Below the pieces are notes generated by a model that was not told where the DNA came from, ran no database searches, and saw nothing but the letters and a program-made list of their open reading frames with translations. The position numbers and the translations under genes are program-made. Source: Atherinomorus stipes (taxonomy: Eukaryota > Chordata > Actinopteri > Atheriniformes > Atherinidae). From it: a stretch of 64,000 nt of DNA. The stretch spans positions 62,001-126,000 of the forward strand of contig JALJCO010010474.1 in the NCBI GenBank assembly GCA_023101725.1. The letters run 5' to 3'. Of this stretch, positions 1-11,892 are shown piece by piece; the stretch's first letter is position 1; every line of letters begins with the position of its first letter.

Positions 1-957
1 ATTCGCTGCGGTGAAGGGCCGAACTTTTTAATAAAACACACGTTTGTTTGTCGCCGGTGGGGCACAACACCGGCACTTCACAGCATGCTAGCATTAGCCA
101 GCTAGCGTTTACTGACGTGCTTAACATTGTGCGTCTTAAAACACACAAACATCTGAAAATCGGGTCTGTACCCCCCCGTTTCCAGTGGAACAACTGGGGA
201 CTGCCAAGAAAGGAGACGCTTTCAGATGCTTGTGTGTTTTCAGCCGCACAAAGTTAGGCACGTCATCAAGCTGGCTAATGCTAACCTGCTAACTCGACTG
301 CGCAGACTGCCGGCTACAAACAAACGTGTGTCGTTTTATTATAAAGTTTGGTCCTTCACCGCGGCTAATCGGTCGTTTTGATCCACTTCTTCCTTAGCAT
401 CACTTCAGTCTGGAATGAAAACTTGGCATTGGCGTTTATCCGATTAACAAAGTTTAACAGAGTAGTAGCTGGCGGACTACTGTTAGCAGGTTAGCATTAG
501 CTAGCTTGATGACGTGCCTAACTTTGTGCGGCTGAAAACACACAAGCATCTGAAAGCGTCTCCTGTCTTGGCAGTCCCCAGTTGTTCCACTGGAAACGGG
601 GGGGTACAGACCCGATTTTCAGATGTTTGTGTGTTTTAAGACGCACAATGTTAAGCACGTCAGTAAACGCTAGCTGGCTAATGCTAGCATGCTGTGAAGT
701 GCCGGTGTTGTGCCCCACCGGCGACAAACAAACGTGTTTTATTATAAAGTTCGGCCCTTCACCGCGGCGAATCGATCGCTTTGATCCACTTCTTCCTTAG
801 TATCACTTCAGTCTGGAATCCGTGAAAATTTCAGTAGGGTTGGCGTTTATTCACGTTATCTACGAAGTAAAGCAGGGACATTGAACTGGGCCGAAAGTGG
901 GCCCTCTAAGTGTTTCAAACCGGAAGTTCGGAACACGGAAGCGTGATAATCCCCTAT
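1..957. mobile_element. Foldback element family A, copy 1 (left end outside window)
   Basis: Long inverted repeat whose right terminus reads GTGATAATCCCCTAT at 943-957. It matches the right end of the complete copy at 8645-9789. About 1-260 is repeated in reverse complement at about 515-775, and each half is itself an inverted repeat: the segment GACGTGC...CATCTGAAA returns inverted within the same half. The terminus beginning TAGGGG resembles hAT-type ends, but no transposase is present, so this is non-autonomous. Two 69-codon frames (48-257 plus, 518-727 minus) lie in the arms and mirror each other. I treat them as by-products of the repeat. Confidence 0.8.
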
Positions 958-1367
958 GGTGAACAGGCCACTTTGTTGTATTGAACAGATTTGCTTTGCC
1001 AAAGGGAGCTTTATGAATGGAAGTCTGAGTTTATTCATTTTAGTTATTTAATTAAATATTTATACATTTCACATTGTATACGATGTCAGTGTACTAAGTA
1101 GCCTACCTACACGTTATACGCCATTGGAAAGCTAAGATTCTTGAGATTTCAATGATCTAAACCATTCCAGGCTGCAATCATAACTGTAGATTCAGAAAAC
1201 ACTTATTTTCTTTATGTATTTTACCTTTGAAGCTTTACTGTACTCCAGTAAGTACTGAAACAAAAACGTTCCTGTTACATCATCAAAGATCCAGTAAAAG
1301 TAATCCAGAAAAATAGTTGGTCCACAGCCAGTCATCCATAAAGACCCATTTACTGCTATCGTAAGCA
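958..1367. other. Unrecognised spacer
   Basis: AT-rich DNA between two foldback elements. No coding segment, terminal repeat or RNA gene was recognised. Confidence 0.5.
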
Positions 1368-2037
1368 TTAAGGGACAACTTTCTTTTTTTCAACCTGGAC
1401 CTTATTTCTGGGAGTTTAAACGTGCATTTACTCACCGGTAAAGTTTCTGCATCACTTTGACTCCTTGAGAAGATATAACGTTGAGTCGCCCTTCGGTGTA
1501 CGTCCAGTATCATGGTGGAGATGGGGCAGCCACTATATAAGACATTATCTGCAGTAAAACTCCTTGATTTCATCAGTACTTTAAGTAGAATGAATGAACG
1601 AATGAGTACTATTGTCCTATGAGTTCAGCGTTTGAAATTGGGTTTTTGTTGTTGTCTGGGTAGCAGCTGATCTTCTCAGCTGTACTACGGAAGCGCATAT
1701 CGTGAACACGCAGCCCCGAAAAGTATGTAAAACACCCTGGTAACTAAGAGAAAGCTACTGAATGAGTACTATTGTCCTGAACTCAGGACAATAGTACTCA
1801 TTCGTTTGTTCATTCTACTTAAAGTATTGGCGAAAATCAAGGAGTTTTGCTGCAGATAATGCCTTCTACAGTGCCCTGTCTCCGTCATTATTACTGGATG
1901 TACACCGAAGGGCGACTAAACGGAATATCTTCCGAAGGACTCAAAGTGTTGCAGAAACTTTACTGGTGAGTAAATGCACGTATAAACTCCTAAGAATAAG
2001 GTCTAGGTTGGAAAAAAAAAAGAAAGTTATCCTTTAA
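1368..2037. mobile_element. Foldback element family B, copy 1
   Basis: Inverted repeat with arms of about 240 bp (1368-1618 and 1780-2037) around a unique centre. Outer ends read TTAAGGGACAACTTTC and GAAAGTTATCCTTTAA. The arms contain ACTCACCGGTAAAGTTTCTG and its inverted partner. Related copies occur at 33131-35526 and 62318-62613, which shows that this is a dispersed family. The minus-strand frame at 1283-1573 lies in one arm and is not supported as a gene. No transposase is present. Confidence 0.8.
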
Positions 2038-4046
2038 TAATATCTATCTGATGCACATATTTTCCACCGCAGTGCCTGTTAGCCGCTACGTGCTACCATG
2101 TCGTCTCTGAGCTCTGTCCTTTTGATTGACATATCATTTCCTCCAATACTCTGTTTAGTCTTCCTGTACTGCATCAGAGCCAATGAAGACAGGTGTGTGA
2201 AAAAGTGCCCGCCCCTATTCCTTCGTGTTAAAACTGAAGCAAGGTGCACCAAAGTTTACAAATGACTGGCAGATTGAATTGCCAATAGAACTGTGAATAC
2301 ACGGATATGCTGTTTTCTTATGGAGAAAATGTGTTTGTTCTCTGTTACTATTTGTCAGTAATAAATCTGGATGTAGGATAGTCCAGCTATAGCTTTCCAG
2401 AATAACAGCAACATATGACAAATGGTTACCAAGGGTCTCCAGATTGCACACATTTAGTTCGCCTGGTCCTATCTTTGGAAAAACTCATGTAAAATACTCA
2501 TTTCATGTTGTATGGCAGTCAAATTTAAACTGCCAGTAGACAAGACTTCAGGTTATGCCCCTGTTGACTCAGAGTATCACCTATCAAAAGAGCCCTCAAC
2601 CATGCTTGTACTTAAAGAACAGCTTTAAATTGAATTTGTGTGCTTTTTTTAGGCGTTTTAGGTGAAAAGTGAAAAATTCCAAGGGGTTAACCTCTGCTGA
2701 CTCAGCATTTTTTATTTTTTTGTAGATACAGTAAAGTATAACGTTTAAAACTTCTTCACTGCAGTTATTGTCGAGACAGTCATGAGCTGTAAAGGTGTCA
2801 AGAAGTGAAGAGATCAATATTTTCTCTCTGATGCATCTGGGTCAATCAGTGAAGGGTGGTAAAACCTCCCGTGTACCCTGCATTTAGCTGTAGATCCAGC
2901 TGTGTGTAGCTTCGGTCTCACTGCTTCGCTTTGCATATCTCTCTGTGCTTGAGTGCTAGTGATCTTTCCAATCGTACGGATGTGACGAGCTCAGAGTCGC
3001 AGAAACAGGAGAGAGGTTCGGCTTCGTAAACCTGTATTCATATCTGGTCTCAGCTCTGAATAACAAGTCCAGCAGACTTCACACATTTATTACAGGCTTC
3101 TTTGTCAGTTATGATGAACACATTAAAGGATGTATAAAACTCTAATGCAATTAGGTAAATGAGCACTGTGAAATAAATTCAGTCACCATTTTGCCTTTGA
3201 ATAAAAACCTTGTTATTAAAGCCGTCCTTGTGGGTGTGAGCATTTTTCTACTCACTGATGTGAAAGACAAAAGCATTTGTATTGTGAGAAAAACAGGTTA
3301 CCCTGACATAGCCTAGAATATTTGACGTATTGAGCAGAGCATTGTGCACAGGGTGCCCTTGAAAAGCACTAAAACACTGGGAAAGCAAACATTTGAGAAG
3401 AAAATTTAAAAAGCTGAAACTTTAATTGCTTTGTGGCTTAACTGACTGACTCTTTCCTCAAGGCAGAAGCGATGATGAAACTACTTCTTTTCTTTCATTT
3501 TATGATGAAGGTGAACATTTTCTTTTTCTTTTCTTTTTAAATGAAAACACTCGGTTATTTGGTGTCTGAATCTCCAGGGAGCCTTGAAGAGTCATTGTCC
3601 ACAAATGATGCGCAGACAAGGTGGCAATGACATGTTTTTAAAAAATAATAGTTTCCCCTTTTTGTTTGTTAGTATGACATTTTTTCAACAAAACAGCCAC
3701 TCAACATAAGATATTGATTCCTAACACACAGGTTTAATTCAAAGATTTTTAATCAGAAAAAACTCATTTATTAAAGGGACTTGAGGCAAGATTAAGAAAT
3801 GAAACTTGCGACTGCTGCGACTGGCGCTGCGGGTAACTGCACACTGAAGCTATAACGGTGATGAAGTCTTTTTCTTCGTAGTTCCACTTTTTAGTGTCTT
3901 TCAGTTGATCTGGATCGTTTGCTGACGGCAGAAGAATCCATAACTATCGCTTACAGTGTTTGAATTTACCGCGTCGTCTCCTTCCTGGATCAAAACTGTC
4001 GGAGACGCGGATGCAGCGTCTATGACGTCACATCCGAACACGTTGT
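2038..4046. other. Unrecognised intergenic or intronic sequence
   Basis: About 2 kb of AT-rich DNA. The open frames at 2215-2451 and 2596-2817 on the minus strand show no recognisable domain and no splice context. No terminal inverted repeats were recognised. Confidence 0.5.
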
Positions 4047-4741
4047 CATTGAACATGAGTAAAACAAGATTTATAATTTTTGGAAATAGCAATAATGATG
4101 TGCAGGTGCAAATTAAGTTGAATGCAATAAATATTGAAAGAGTAAAGGAAATAAAATTCTTAGGGGTAATTATTGATGATCAAGTTAATCGGAAATCAAA
4201 TGTTAAATATATTCAAGCCAAACTGTCGAAGTACAGCCAGAGAACCAAACTGGTCCTGGATTATTACTCACTTCGTATATTGTATTGCTCTTTAATCCTT
4301 CCATATCTTACATATTGTGTTAAAGTCTGGGGAAATAATTATCGTTCTACAATTCATCCAATTTACATACTACAAAAGAAGGCAATAAGAATCTTACACG
4401 GGGTTATAGGGATCATACAAATCCTTTATTTTTACAGGCAAATTTGATTAAATTTACGGATCTGGTGGATTTGCAGGCAGCGCAAATTTTATTTAAGGCG
4501 AAAAACAATTTATTACCTCTAAATGTACAAAGACTATTTACTTTTAAAGAAAAATAAATAATATACAAGAAATATTTTGGAATTTAAAATTATAAGAATG
4601 CAAACAAGAAGAAAGGGTTTTTGTATTTCTGTATGTGGAACAAAATTGTGTAATAGTCTGAATACAGAGTAAAAAGAAAGAATTTATCACTTTAAAAAAC
4701 TATATAAACAATTGATTTTTATGAGGTATAGGACAGAATAA
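4047..4741 (+). pseudogene. Decayed non-LTR retrotransposon, reverse transcriptase C-terminal part
   Basis: Encodes the thumb and C-terminal part of a LINE reverse transcriptase. Recognisable strings are LSLNMSKTRFIIFGN, KFLGVIIDD, SLILPYLTYC, VWGN and LQKKAIRIL, all typical of jockey/I-superfamily LINEs (clade not assigned). The reading shifts from frame 2 to frame 1 near 4400, giving HTNPLFLQANLIKF up to a stop at 4555-4557. It then returns to frame 2 at about 4598 (RRKGFCISVCGTKLCNSL) with further stops. The catalytic fingers and palm motifs and the endonuclease are missing, so the copy is 5'-truncated, as is usual for LINEs. The ATG at 3956 belongs to flanking DNA, not the element. It is clearly non-functional. 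Confidence 0.85.
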
Positions 4742-5450
4742 GGTGGAGAGGCATGTGAGAAGTGGTTTGTAGATGTATGCATGTGAAATGTGTAGGTGTG
4801 TATTTGTGGAAAGCTGTTTGTGTGTTTACAAACTGACTGCAAAAAGATAAATATTATGCATATATTTTGTAGTTTTGTTTGGATTTTGGTCATTCTAATT
4901 GGCAAATAATAATCATGAAGCAGAAGACTGTGATCTATGTATATGGTTATTTCTTTTTTCTTTTTTTGAAAAAGGGTGGGATTGAATAAGTTTTTGTACT
5001 TTTCGTACATGAAATTGATAAATGTACATTATTTTTGATTTATTCATTATCTATTTTCAATTTTTATTTTTTTTTTGTATTTTTTTAAATATTATCATTA
5101 TCTACTGTATTTATTATCACTTTTGGTGCATTTATTATATTATATTATTTTATTTTTTATTTTATTGTTGTTATACTGTTAAGATTACCCATCTCTGTAC
5201 AGCAGTACCAGAGATGTAGCTACTTAAAGCAGCCTGGGGAGCAGTTGGTGGGGGTTAAGGACCTTGCTCGGGGGTCCACAGTGGTGCACCTAAATGTCGT
5301 GTTGGAGACACGAACTCGGGTCTTCCGTGCCAAAGCCCACGTCGCTACCACCAGGCCACCCACTCCCTTTTGGTTACTTTGTTTTGGTAACGTTTCTCAT
5401 TAGGTCATGTACAGAATGAAATAAAAATTTTAAAAAATGAAATGAAATTC
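4742..5450 (+). mobile_element. LINE 3' untranslated region and tail
   Basis: AT-rich sequence following the reverse transcriptase relic. It ends in ATGAAATAAAAATTTT and ATGAAATGAAA-type runs near 5418-5448, which look like a LINE 3' tail. It is interrupted by a SINE at about 5190-5367. The exact 3' border is inferred. Confidence 0.5.
5190..5367 (-). mobile_element. tRNA-derived SINE inside the LINE 3' region
   Basis: Read on the minus strand it begins GGGAGTGGGTGGCCTGGTGG, a box A-like stretch, followed by GAGTTCGTGTCTCC, a box B-like stretch at the spacing of a tRNA. After this comes GAGCAAGGTCCTTAACCCCC, a tRNA-unrelated body found in fish SINEs. It lies within the AT-rich LINE tail, so it probably inserted there. 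No clear target duplication was identified. Confidence 0.6.
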
Positions 5451-5986
5451 GGCCACCGAATTACGGCGCATTATTTAGCACACAGCCTGTTCAAGGCAAC
5501 AGAGAGAGACGTGGGTGGAAACATTCTTCATGTTTTTTAGCGCTTCATCACCCATTAGCATCAAAAACTGGACATGCTTGTTTGTTCTTTCACATTTCTG
5601 CCTCTACTCCCTTTAATTGTCAGAAAAGGCTGTGTAGTGGTGATAAATTTGAATTCATGTGCGTGTAACTTTATCAGCTACAAACTTATACATTTAATCC
5701 CTGTGGCTTTGTGTAATTATAATGAATAACTGCTAATGAGATGGGCTCATTTTTAAAGCTGCAGCTTAGCCTTGGAATAATGTTTACTTATCCAGCTCAT
5801 GCAGAGCAGTGTTAGTAATTTGGTACCACACCTCTTGCAACCTAAAAGGCCCAGTTTTGGACAGTTACTGTAACTGGACCCAGCATCATCTGGTGTCCAC
5901 CAGCTCTTCATGGCCGATGTGGTCAAACTATTTGCAATAAAGACAACCCATGTTTACTGTACACTGTTTAAAAAAACTGTAATATA

Positions 5987-6374
5987 TAGGGCTGGACAAT
6001 TAATCGAAATTTATCGTGATTTCAATTTTGCCTTTTCAAATCATAAAAACACTGTAATCGAAGAAAACGATTAATCCTGATGTGAGCAGACTGGTGGAGT
6101 TTTAGGAAGCAAACTGCAGGGAATATAGAACAGGAATACATGTAGACTGGGTATTCATTTTAATATTATTATCTTAAATAATATTCTTATTTTACTCCTT
6201 TACTTGTTTCTAATTTATTTACGGTTTTTTTTTTTAAGTTATATTTGAAGTTGAGTTTTGGTGGTTCAACAAACACTTTTTATAAAATCAATAAATAATC
6301 GTGTATATTAATCGTGATTTCAATATCAGTCAAAATAATCGTGATTATAATTTTTTCCATAATCGTCCAGCCTA
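5987..6374. mobile_element. Short non-autonomous hAT-like element
   Basis: Left end TAGGGCTGGACAATTAATCG, right end AATCGTCCAGCCTA. Subterminal ATCGTGATT motifs are repeated at both ends. Flanks AATAT(ATA) and AATAT(CAC) suggest an imperfect 8-bp target duplication. There is no coding capacity. Confidence 0.65.
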
Positions 6375-6381
6375 ATATCAC

Positions 6382-8644
6382 AGATATTTTTCTGTGATGT
6401 TTTACATTTTTCGCAATTTAAAAAAAAAAAAAGAAATAATAACAATAAAATTATGGAAATAGGCTGTGAATTTACAAGTCTCACATGAAATAACATGAAA
6501 AGCCTGTAACCGTAAAAAGACATGAAGTTTCCATTTTTTAAAGAAGATGTCATTTCATTTCACATAAAAGAATGTTAAAATACATTTTTAATGTATTTTC
6601 TGATAAAATTTCATAGCAAAAGAAAAATGTTTTTGGTAATTTCATGTATTTACACTCTAAAAAGAGTATCTGTAGTTGATATTAAAGACTTCTTTACATT
6701 TATCTAACTTAACTATTTTGGTTTGGGGGTAATTATTATTATTAATTCTTTAGTCTAATCTACTAAAAAACCCCTCTCTGTAATCTGATACAAGTTTTTT
6801 CTTTCACTTAAACTAAATTTATTAAGTTGTTTCAGCTTAGCATGCATGAACAACAAAGGGGGCGGGGCTATTTTCAAAACTCAACATATCTGGACCACAA
6901 AGGCTCATGGGAAAAGCAAATCCAACAGGAAATGACCCAATTATGATTGTTATCCTCTAAATTTGAGTAAAGCGTTTACTGCCTTTGTTATGTTCACATT
7001 CAGGAGAAGTTGCTGAAAAATTCTGTTAAGTTTGGGTGTTAAAGTTGCACCATGAGTTTGAAGGACAGTTCAAGGAGATAAAATCGCCACCGATTTAAAA
7101 TGTTCAAGACAGAACCACCTAAATCTATTTGTAAATTTTGTTGCTGTTCTATCACAGACTCTGAATTCACTCTGGTGCAAACTTTACATGCGCAAATTAG
7201 CATTAAGAGCAAAAGATAATAATGCAGTGGCGACTTTTGGACCAGCCACTAGTGACTTATCTCCCAGAACAGTTGGGAACAGTGATATTAACACTGATTT
7301 TCTGTATTCTGACATTTTTCAGACAGCTGTTTACTTCTATGAAACAACAAATGCAACACTGAGAAAAGAGTTTTGGTGGCAAAATAATTATTTACTAGCT
7401 AAATAAGCCACAAGAAGTTTGTGTCACAACATAACATTTGGCAGAAACGTCTCCCTCTATTCCTTCCTCCCTTCTTTTATTCAGCCACCGCAGCTTAGGT
7501 GCAACACTTTCACTTACTTTCACTCTCAGCTGCCGCACCTCGCTGCTGTATTTCCATCGTGTCTTCGATCGATCGTGTCTGTCTGTCACGATCACTTTTT
7601 GCACAAACTTTCCTCTGTCATCCACCGCCAAATTTGCTTCGATTTGCTACGACCGGTTGCCATGTTCTCTCCCCCTCGCAGCAGAATCGAGCACACTTCT
7701 TAGGCAAACAACCGCTAACAACACAGGCACCATAGAAGCGCATCACTTCCTGGTAGGTTTTTTTTAAGCTTGTCTGACACCACCATCGACTGGATCGGAT
7801 GAAAATAACCGAAATGAAGACGATCAGCACTTGGTTCTTCCTGACAAGTTCCGCCACAGATTAAAACAGCTCCTCCGATTCAAACCCGTAATTAACGTAT
7901 AAACACATGATTGGCAGTTAACGTTTGGATTTGAATTAATGTGTTTACACGTGAATGGCAGCCAGTGAGTTAAATACAACATGTGTAATTTACATTTTCA
8001 TACTTTCTCACCACCTCGATCAGCTGTTTATTAAAAATGTCCATGCAACGTCGCGTCTGTGGAGGTGACAGCTCTCTGCTTCGAGGGTCTGGAGTCGGGG
8101 AGGGGTCGAGAACAAGCCGTCCTCAAACAAGATCTCGCTTCTCAGCTACAAATGTAAGTATTTTCTTTGTTAATGGAGATATAAATTTTAGGAAAACCAT
8201 TGTATTATCTTAGTTTATTCCAGGTGCGGTGCCAGAATTCCTGCTCAGATCAGGATGGGCCCAAAATTAACTCCCACCGCCGCATATGACCTCACCAACC
8301 CAAATACGCCGTCTGCATCTTTTTCATTAGCTTTATGCTCATGCAGTTCACAAAACTCCGGTCGAACTTAAAGGAGTGACAGATACATTTAAGTCATGGT
8401 GCCAGAGGGAAAAACCACACCAACCTACACTGTAAACTGTAAATGCAAATTTTACCATTGAATAACTTTCTTGTTAGACACATCTACTGTACATTGAAGT
8501 GATGCTATCCAAATTGTGATTATCGATATTTTGTTGGATATTAAATTGATCATTGAGGGAGCGTAAATGTGGCGGAGAGTGTGGTTTGGTTGTGGAAGGT
8601 GGAGCAGCCTATGCGGGACTGCATCTCCCCTGCCTTTTACTGCA
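6382..8644. other. Unrecognised sequence with a GC-richer block
   Basis: No gene recognised. A GC-richer block at about 7420-7860 produces several overlapping short frames on both strands with no domain. The sequence ACAAATGTAAGTA near 8148 resembles a splice donor but no matching exon could be defined. The frame at 7188-7406 (72 codons) has no recognised similarity. Confidence 0.45.
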
Positions 8645-9789
8645 ATAGGGGATTATCACGCTTACCGGAAGTTGCCGGCTTTTGACACTTCCTCTTCCGG
8701 GCCATGTTTACGACAGCCGTTCCTGCTCTGTTATACTGTTTAAATCGGATAAACTACAAACATACTTAAGTTTTCATTCCAGACTGAAGTGATACTGGAT
8801 CAAAAGCTGGATCAAAGCGATCGATTCGCCGCGGTGAAGGGCCGAACTTTATAATAAAACACACGTTTGTTTGTCCCGGGTGGGGCACAACACCGGCACT
8901 TCACAGCATGCTAGCATTAGCCAGCTAACGTTTACTGACGTGCTTAACATTGTGCGTCTTAAAACACACAAACATCTGAAAATCGGGTCTGTACCTCCCC
9001 GTTTCCAGTGGAACAACTGGGGACTGCCAAGAAAGGAGACGCTTTCAGATGATTGTGTGTTTTCAGCCGCACAAAGTTAGGCACGTTATCGAGCTGGCTA
9101 ATGCTAACCTGCTAACACGACTGCGCAGTCTGCCGGCCACAAACAAACGTGTGTCGTTTTATTATAAAGTTCGGTCCTTCACCGCGGCGAATCGGTCGTT
9201 TTAATCCACTTCTTCCTCAGCATCACTTCAGTCTGGAATGAACACTTGGCATTGGCGTTTATCCGATTTACAAAGTTTAACAGAGTAGTAGCTGGCGGAC
9301 TTTTTGTTAGCAGGTTAGCATTAGCCAGCTTGATGACGTGCCTAACTTTGTGCGGCTGAAAACACACAAGCATCTGAAAGCGTCTCCTTTCTTGGCAGTC
9401 CCCAGTTGTTCCACTGGAAACGGGGGGGTACAGACCCGATTTTCAGATGTTTGTGTGTTTTAAGACGCACAATGTTAAGCACGTCAGTAAACGCTAGCTG
9501 GCTAATGCTAGCATGCTGTGAAGTGCCGGTGTTGTGCCCCACCGGGGACAAACAAACGTGTGTTTTATTATAAAGTTCGGCCCTTCACCGCGGCAAATCG
9601 ATCGCTTTGATCCAGCTTTTGATCCAGTATCACTTCAGTCTAGAATGAAAACTTAAATATGTTTGGAGTTTATCCGATTTAAACAGTATAACAGAGCAGG
9701 AACGGCTGTCGTTAACATGGCCCGGAAGAGGAAGTGCCAAATGTTTCAACTTCCGGAAACCGGAATGCGGAAATGTGATAATCCCCTAT
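8645..9789. mobile_element. Foldback element family A, copy 2 (complete)
   Basis: The complete copy, 1,145 bp. Left terminus is ATAGGGGATTATCACGCTTA and right terminus ATGTGATAATCCCCTAT. The two halves (about 8645-9210 and 9225-9789) are near-identical inverted repeats: subterminal blocks such as CACTTCCTCTTCCGGGCCAT and GACAGCCGTTCCTGCTC recur inverted. Each half is again an inverted repeat, because GATTCGCCGCGGTGAAGGG near 8823 pairs with CCTTCACCGCGGCGAATC near 9176. Flanks share TTACTG, possibly the remains of a target duplication. Non-autonomous; the ends resemble hAT termini. The 69-codon frames at 8871-9080 and 9342-9551 match those of copy 1. Confidence 0.85.
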
Positions 9790-10162
9790 TACTGAGCTGC
9801 ACATCACATCCGATACTTCTGGACCGTTCCTCGTGCTCATATGGGTCAATTCTTCCTAATACAGTCTAGATAACGTTTCCTTGTTTGATTGACCAGTTTT
9901 TCTCAGAATGTTTCCTCCATCTATTTATTTGTTTATTTCGATCTTAAGTGCTGAAAGTGAAAGCCCACTAATTATGAGCAGGTACAGAAACATACCTGAC
10001 CATCTCATTTAGAGGTTGTTCTGTATTTAAAATAAAACAACTGAACTGGAAGAATCCATTTACTGCCTTGTTAACACGTTTGCTGTTTTTTTGCAGCTTT
10101 GAGTATCGGCCGTCTGACAGAGTGGGCCCATAGTGCAAGTGGGTGGGCCCAGGCCCAGTAGG
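9790..10162. other. Unrecognised spacer
   Basis: No gene or terminal repeat recognised. It ends in a GGGCCC/CCCACC-rich stretch that is the insertion site of the next element. Confidence 0.5.
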
Positions 10163-10170
10163 CCCACCCA

Positions 10171-11146
10171 CAGGGCCGGTTCTAGAAAATGATGACTAGG
10201 GGTGCATCTCAGATCAGACGGGGTGCACATGCCTGGCACATTATTCAACTCTAAATTATGCATTTTCCCGTCATTTAAAGTGGAATGATACGCGTCAAAC
10301 AAGAATATTTAAAGTGTCTTTGAAATGCTTTACTGCAGCAATATTGTGCTCGGTAACGGCCTTCAAAAGTCCTGTGGCTTCAATTCGCACATCGGTCGAG
10401 ATGCCTTCAATCTCCTGTATACTGATACTTTTTGTCCCTTAAAAGAAAATCCCAGATTTTCACAATCACATTAAAATCATATATTTTTTATTTCTTTTTT
10501 GTCATTATAGACTTATAATTTGTCATAACCTGGCTGACCCCTCTCAACATGATCTTTATTTGCAAAGTGGAGGAAAGATAGGATGATATCATCTCAAATC
10601 TGTTCATTGTCATCACTTTGCCAAAGCCAGGTGTGTAAACTGGCCCAAATCCGGCTCAGTAGTCCTCAATGTCAGGTTTTCAACAAGCCTCATCCACAAA
10701 TACAGTAAGATGAATGCTTTCATCTCAGGGATGGTGACATCATACCAGCCATGAAATCTGGAGTTTGGCTGGAGTTGGTGTGTGTTTAGGTACTAGTGAG
10801 TGCTCCTGATCAGCAGCAAAGATCAGTGCAGCACCTCGTCTGCACCGTAAAGGCTTCTGGGCGTTTAGTTTTTTATTCTAAAAGTCACGTTCTGTCTCAC
10901 TCTTTCCAACACGCTGCTGCTTTCGCCTTTTCTCTCTCTGTCACTCTGCTCTCCCGCGTTCTGCAGCACCGCGCGCAGACAGCAGGTGTTGGGTTTCAAA
11001 CCTTTTTTTATCTACATTTTTTCACAATTTTTTGTGTGTTTTTCATAGAAACACTCAAAAAACAGTGTCTTGCTGATGCAGGTAACTGCAGACACATAAA
11101 CTGAGGGTGCAATGCATGCTTATGCACCCTCGTAGAACCGGGCCTG
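10171..11146. mobile_element. Non-autonomous hAT element with perfect 8-bp target duplication
   Basis: Left end CAGGGCCGGTTCTAG, right end GTAGAACCGGGCCTG. It is flanked on both sides by the exact octamer CCCACCCA (10163-10170 and 11147-11154). CAGGG-type ends plus an 8-bp duplication are diagnostic of hAT transposons. The 976-bp interior holds no transposase; frames at 10796-11104 and on the minus strand have no domain. It sits in sequence that is itself repetitive. Confidence 0.9.
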
Positions 11147-11154
11147 CCCACCCA

Positions 11155-11892
11155 TAACGCCACAGCTGGTTTAGGCCCATGTTATGGATTAGCTACCTCA
11201 TTGTTGCATTCATTTTTATTTTACAATCTTTTGTCAGTAGCGGCCGCTGCAGTCAAGCCATGTTTCTATCGTTTAAGTTAGTTAACGTTACAAAATGGTC
11301 ATGTTTTTCTGTGCTAATGTCGTTTTATCAAGATAACGGCCTGTATAACGCGCTTGTGCCGATAACGGTATGAGATGACCGGGCTGATGTCATCTCCCGC
11401 GGAACGCAGAGCTTTCTAACGATAGTTAAAGCTGGTGTTTACCCTACAATATACCGTAATATGCAGTGACAGCTGAACATAACCATGGTGGTGGTATTTA
11501 TACAAACTATTATTTGATAACTCTATCAGAAGGAATAACTGACAGATAGTCTACAACAATTTCAAAAACATGGACCTGATGGAGCCTAAATAAAGTAATC
11601 TTGAATCTTGGAACAGACACGGTTAACAGCGCAGATAAATGTAAATAAAGTAAATGCTTCATCTTCTTCTGAATTGACAGACTGAACGCTGCTTTAGTGT
11701 AATGCTCCCCCCACAGTTTGAAGACGTAGCTGCATTTGAGGGGTGTCCCATTTCTAAGTCACAAAATAGCTCTTAACACTCAGTTTTGCGGGCTGCTAAG
11801 ACTGAGGGTTGAGCTTGAGGTTAAGATTGGAATCAGAATTGGCCCAAAATACCGCGTGCTAGAGTCAGCCTCTAAAATCTTCACAAATAAGA
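11155..11892. other. Unrecognised sequence
   Basis: No coding region, RNA gene or terminal repeat recognised. Confidence 0.5.

Noticed and set aside
4990..5219. 65-codon hydrophobic frame resembling a membrane protein
   Set aside because: Produced by TTT/TAT-rich LINE 3' sequence.
10796..11104. 102-codon frame inside the hAT element
   Set aside because: No BED, dimerisation or catalytic hAT motif; the element is non-autonomous.
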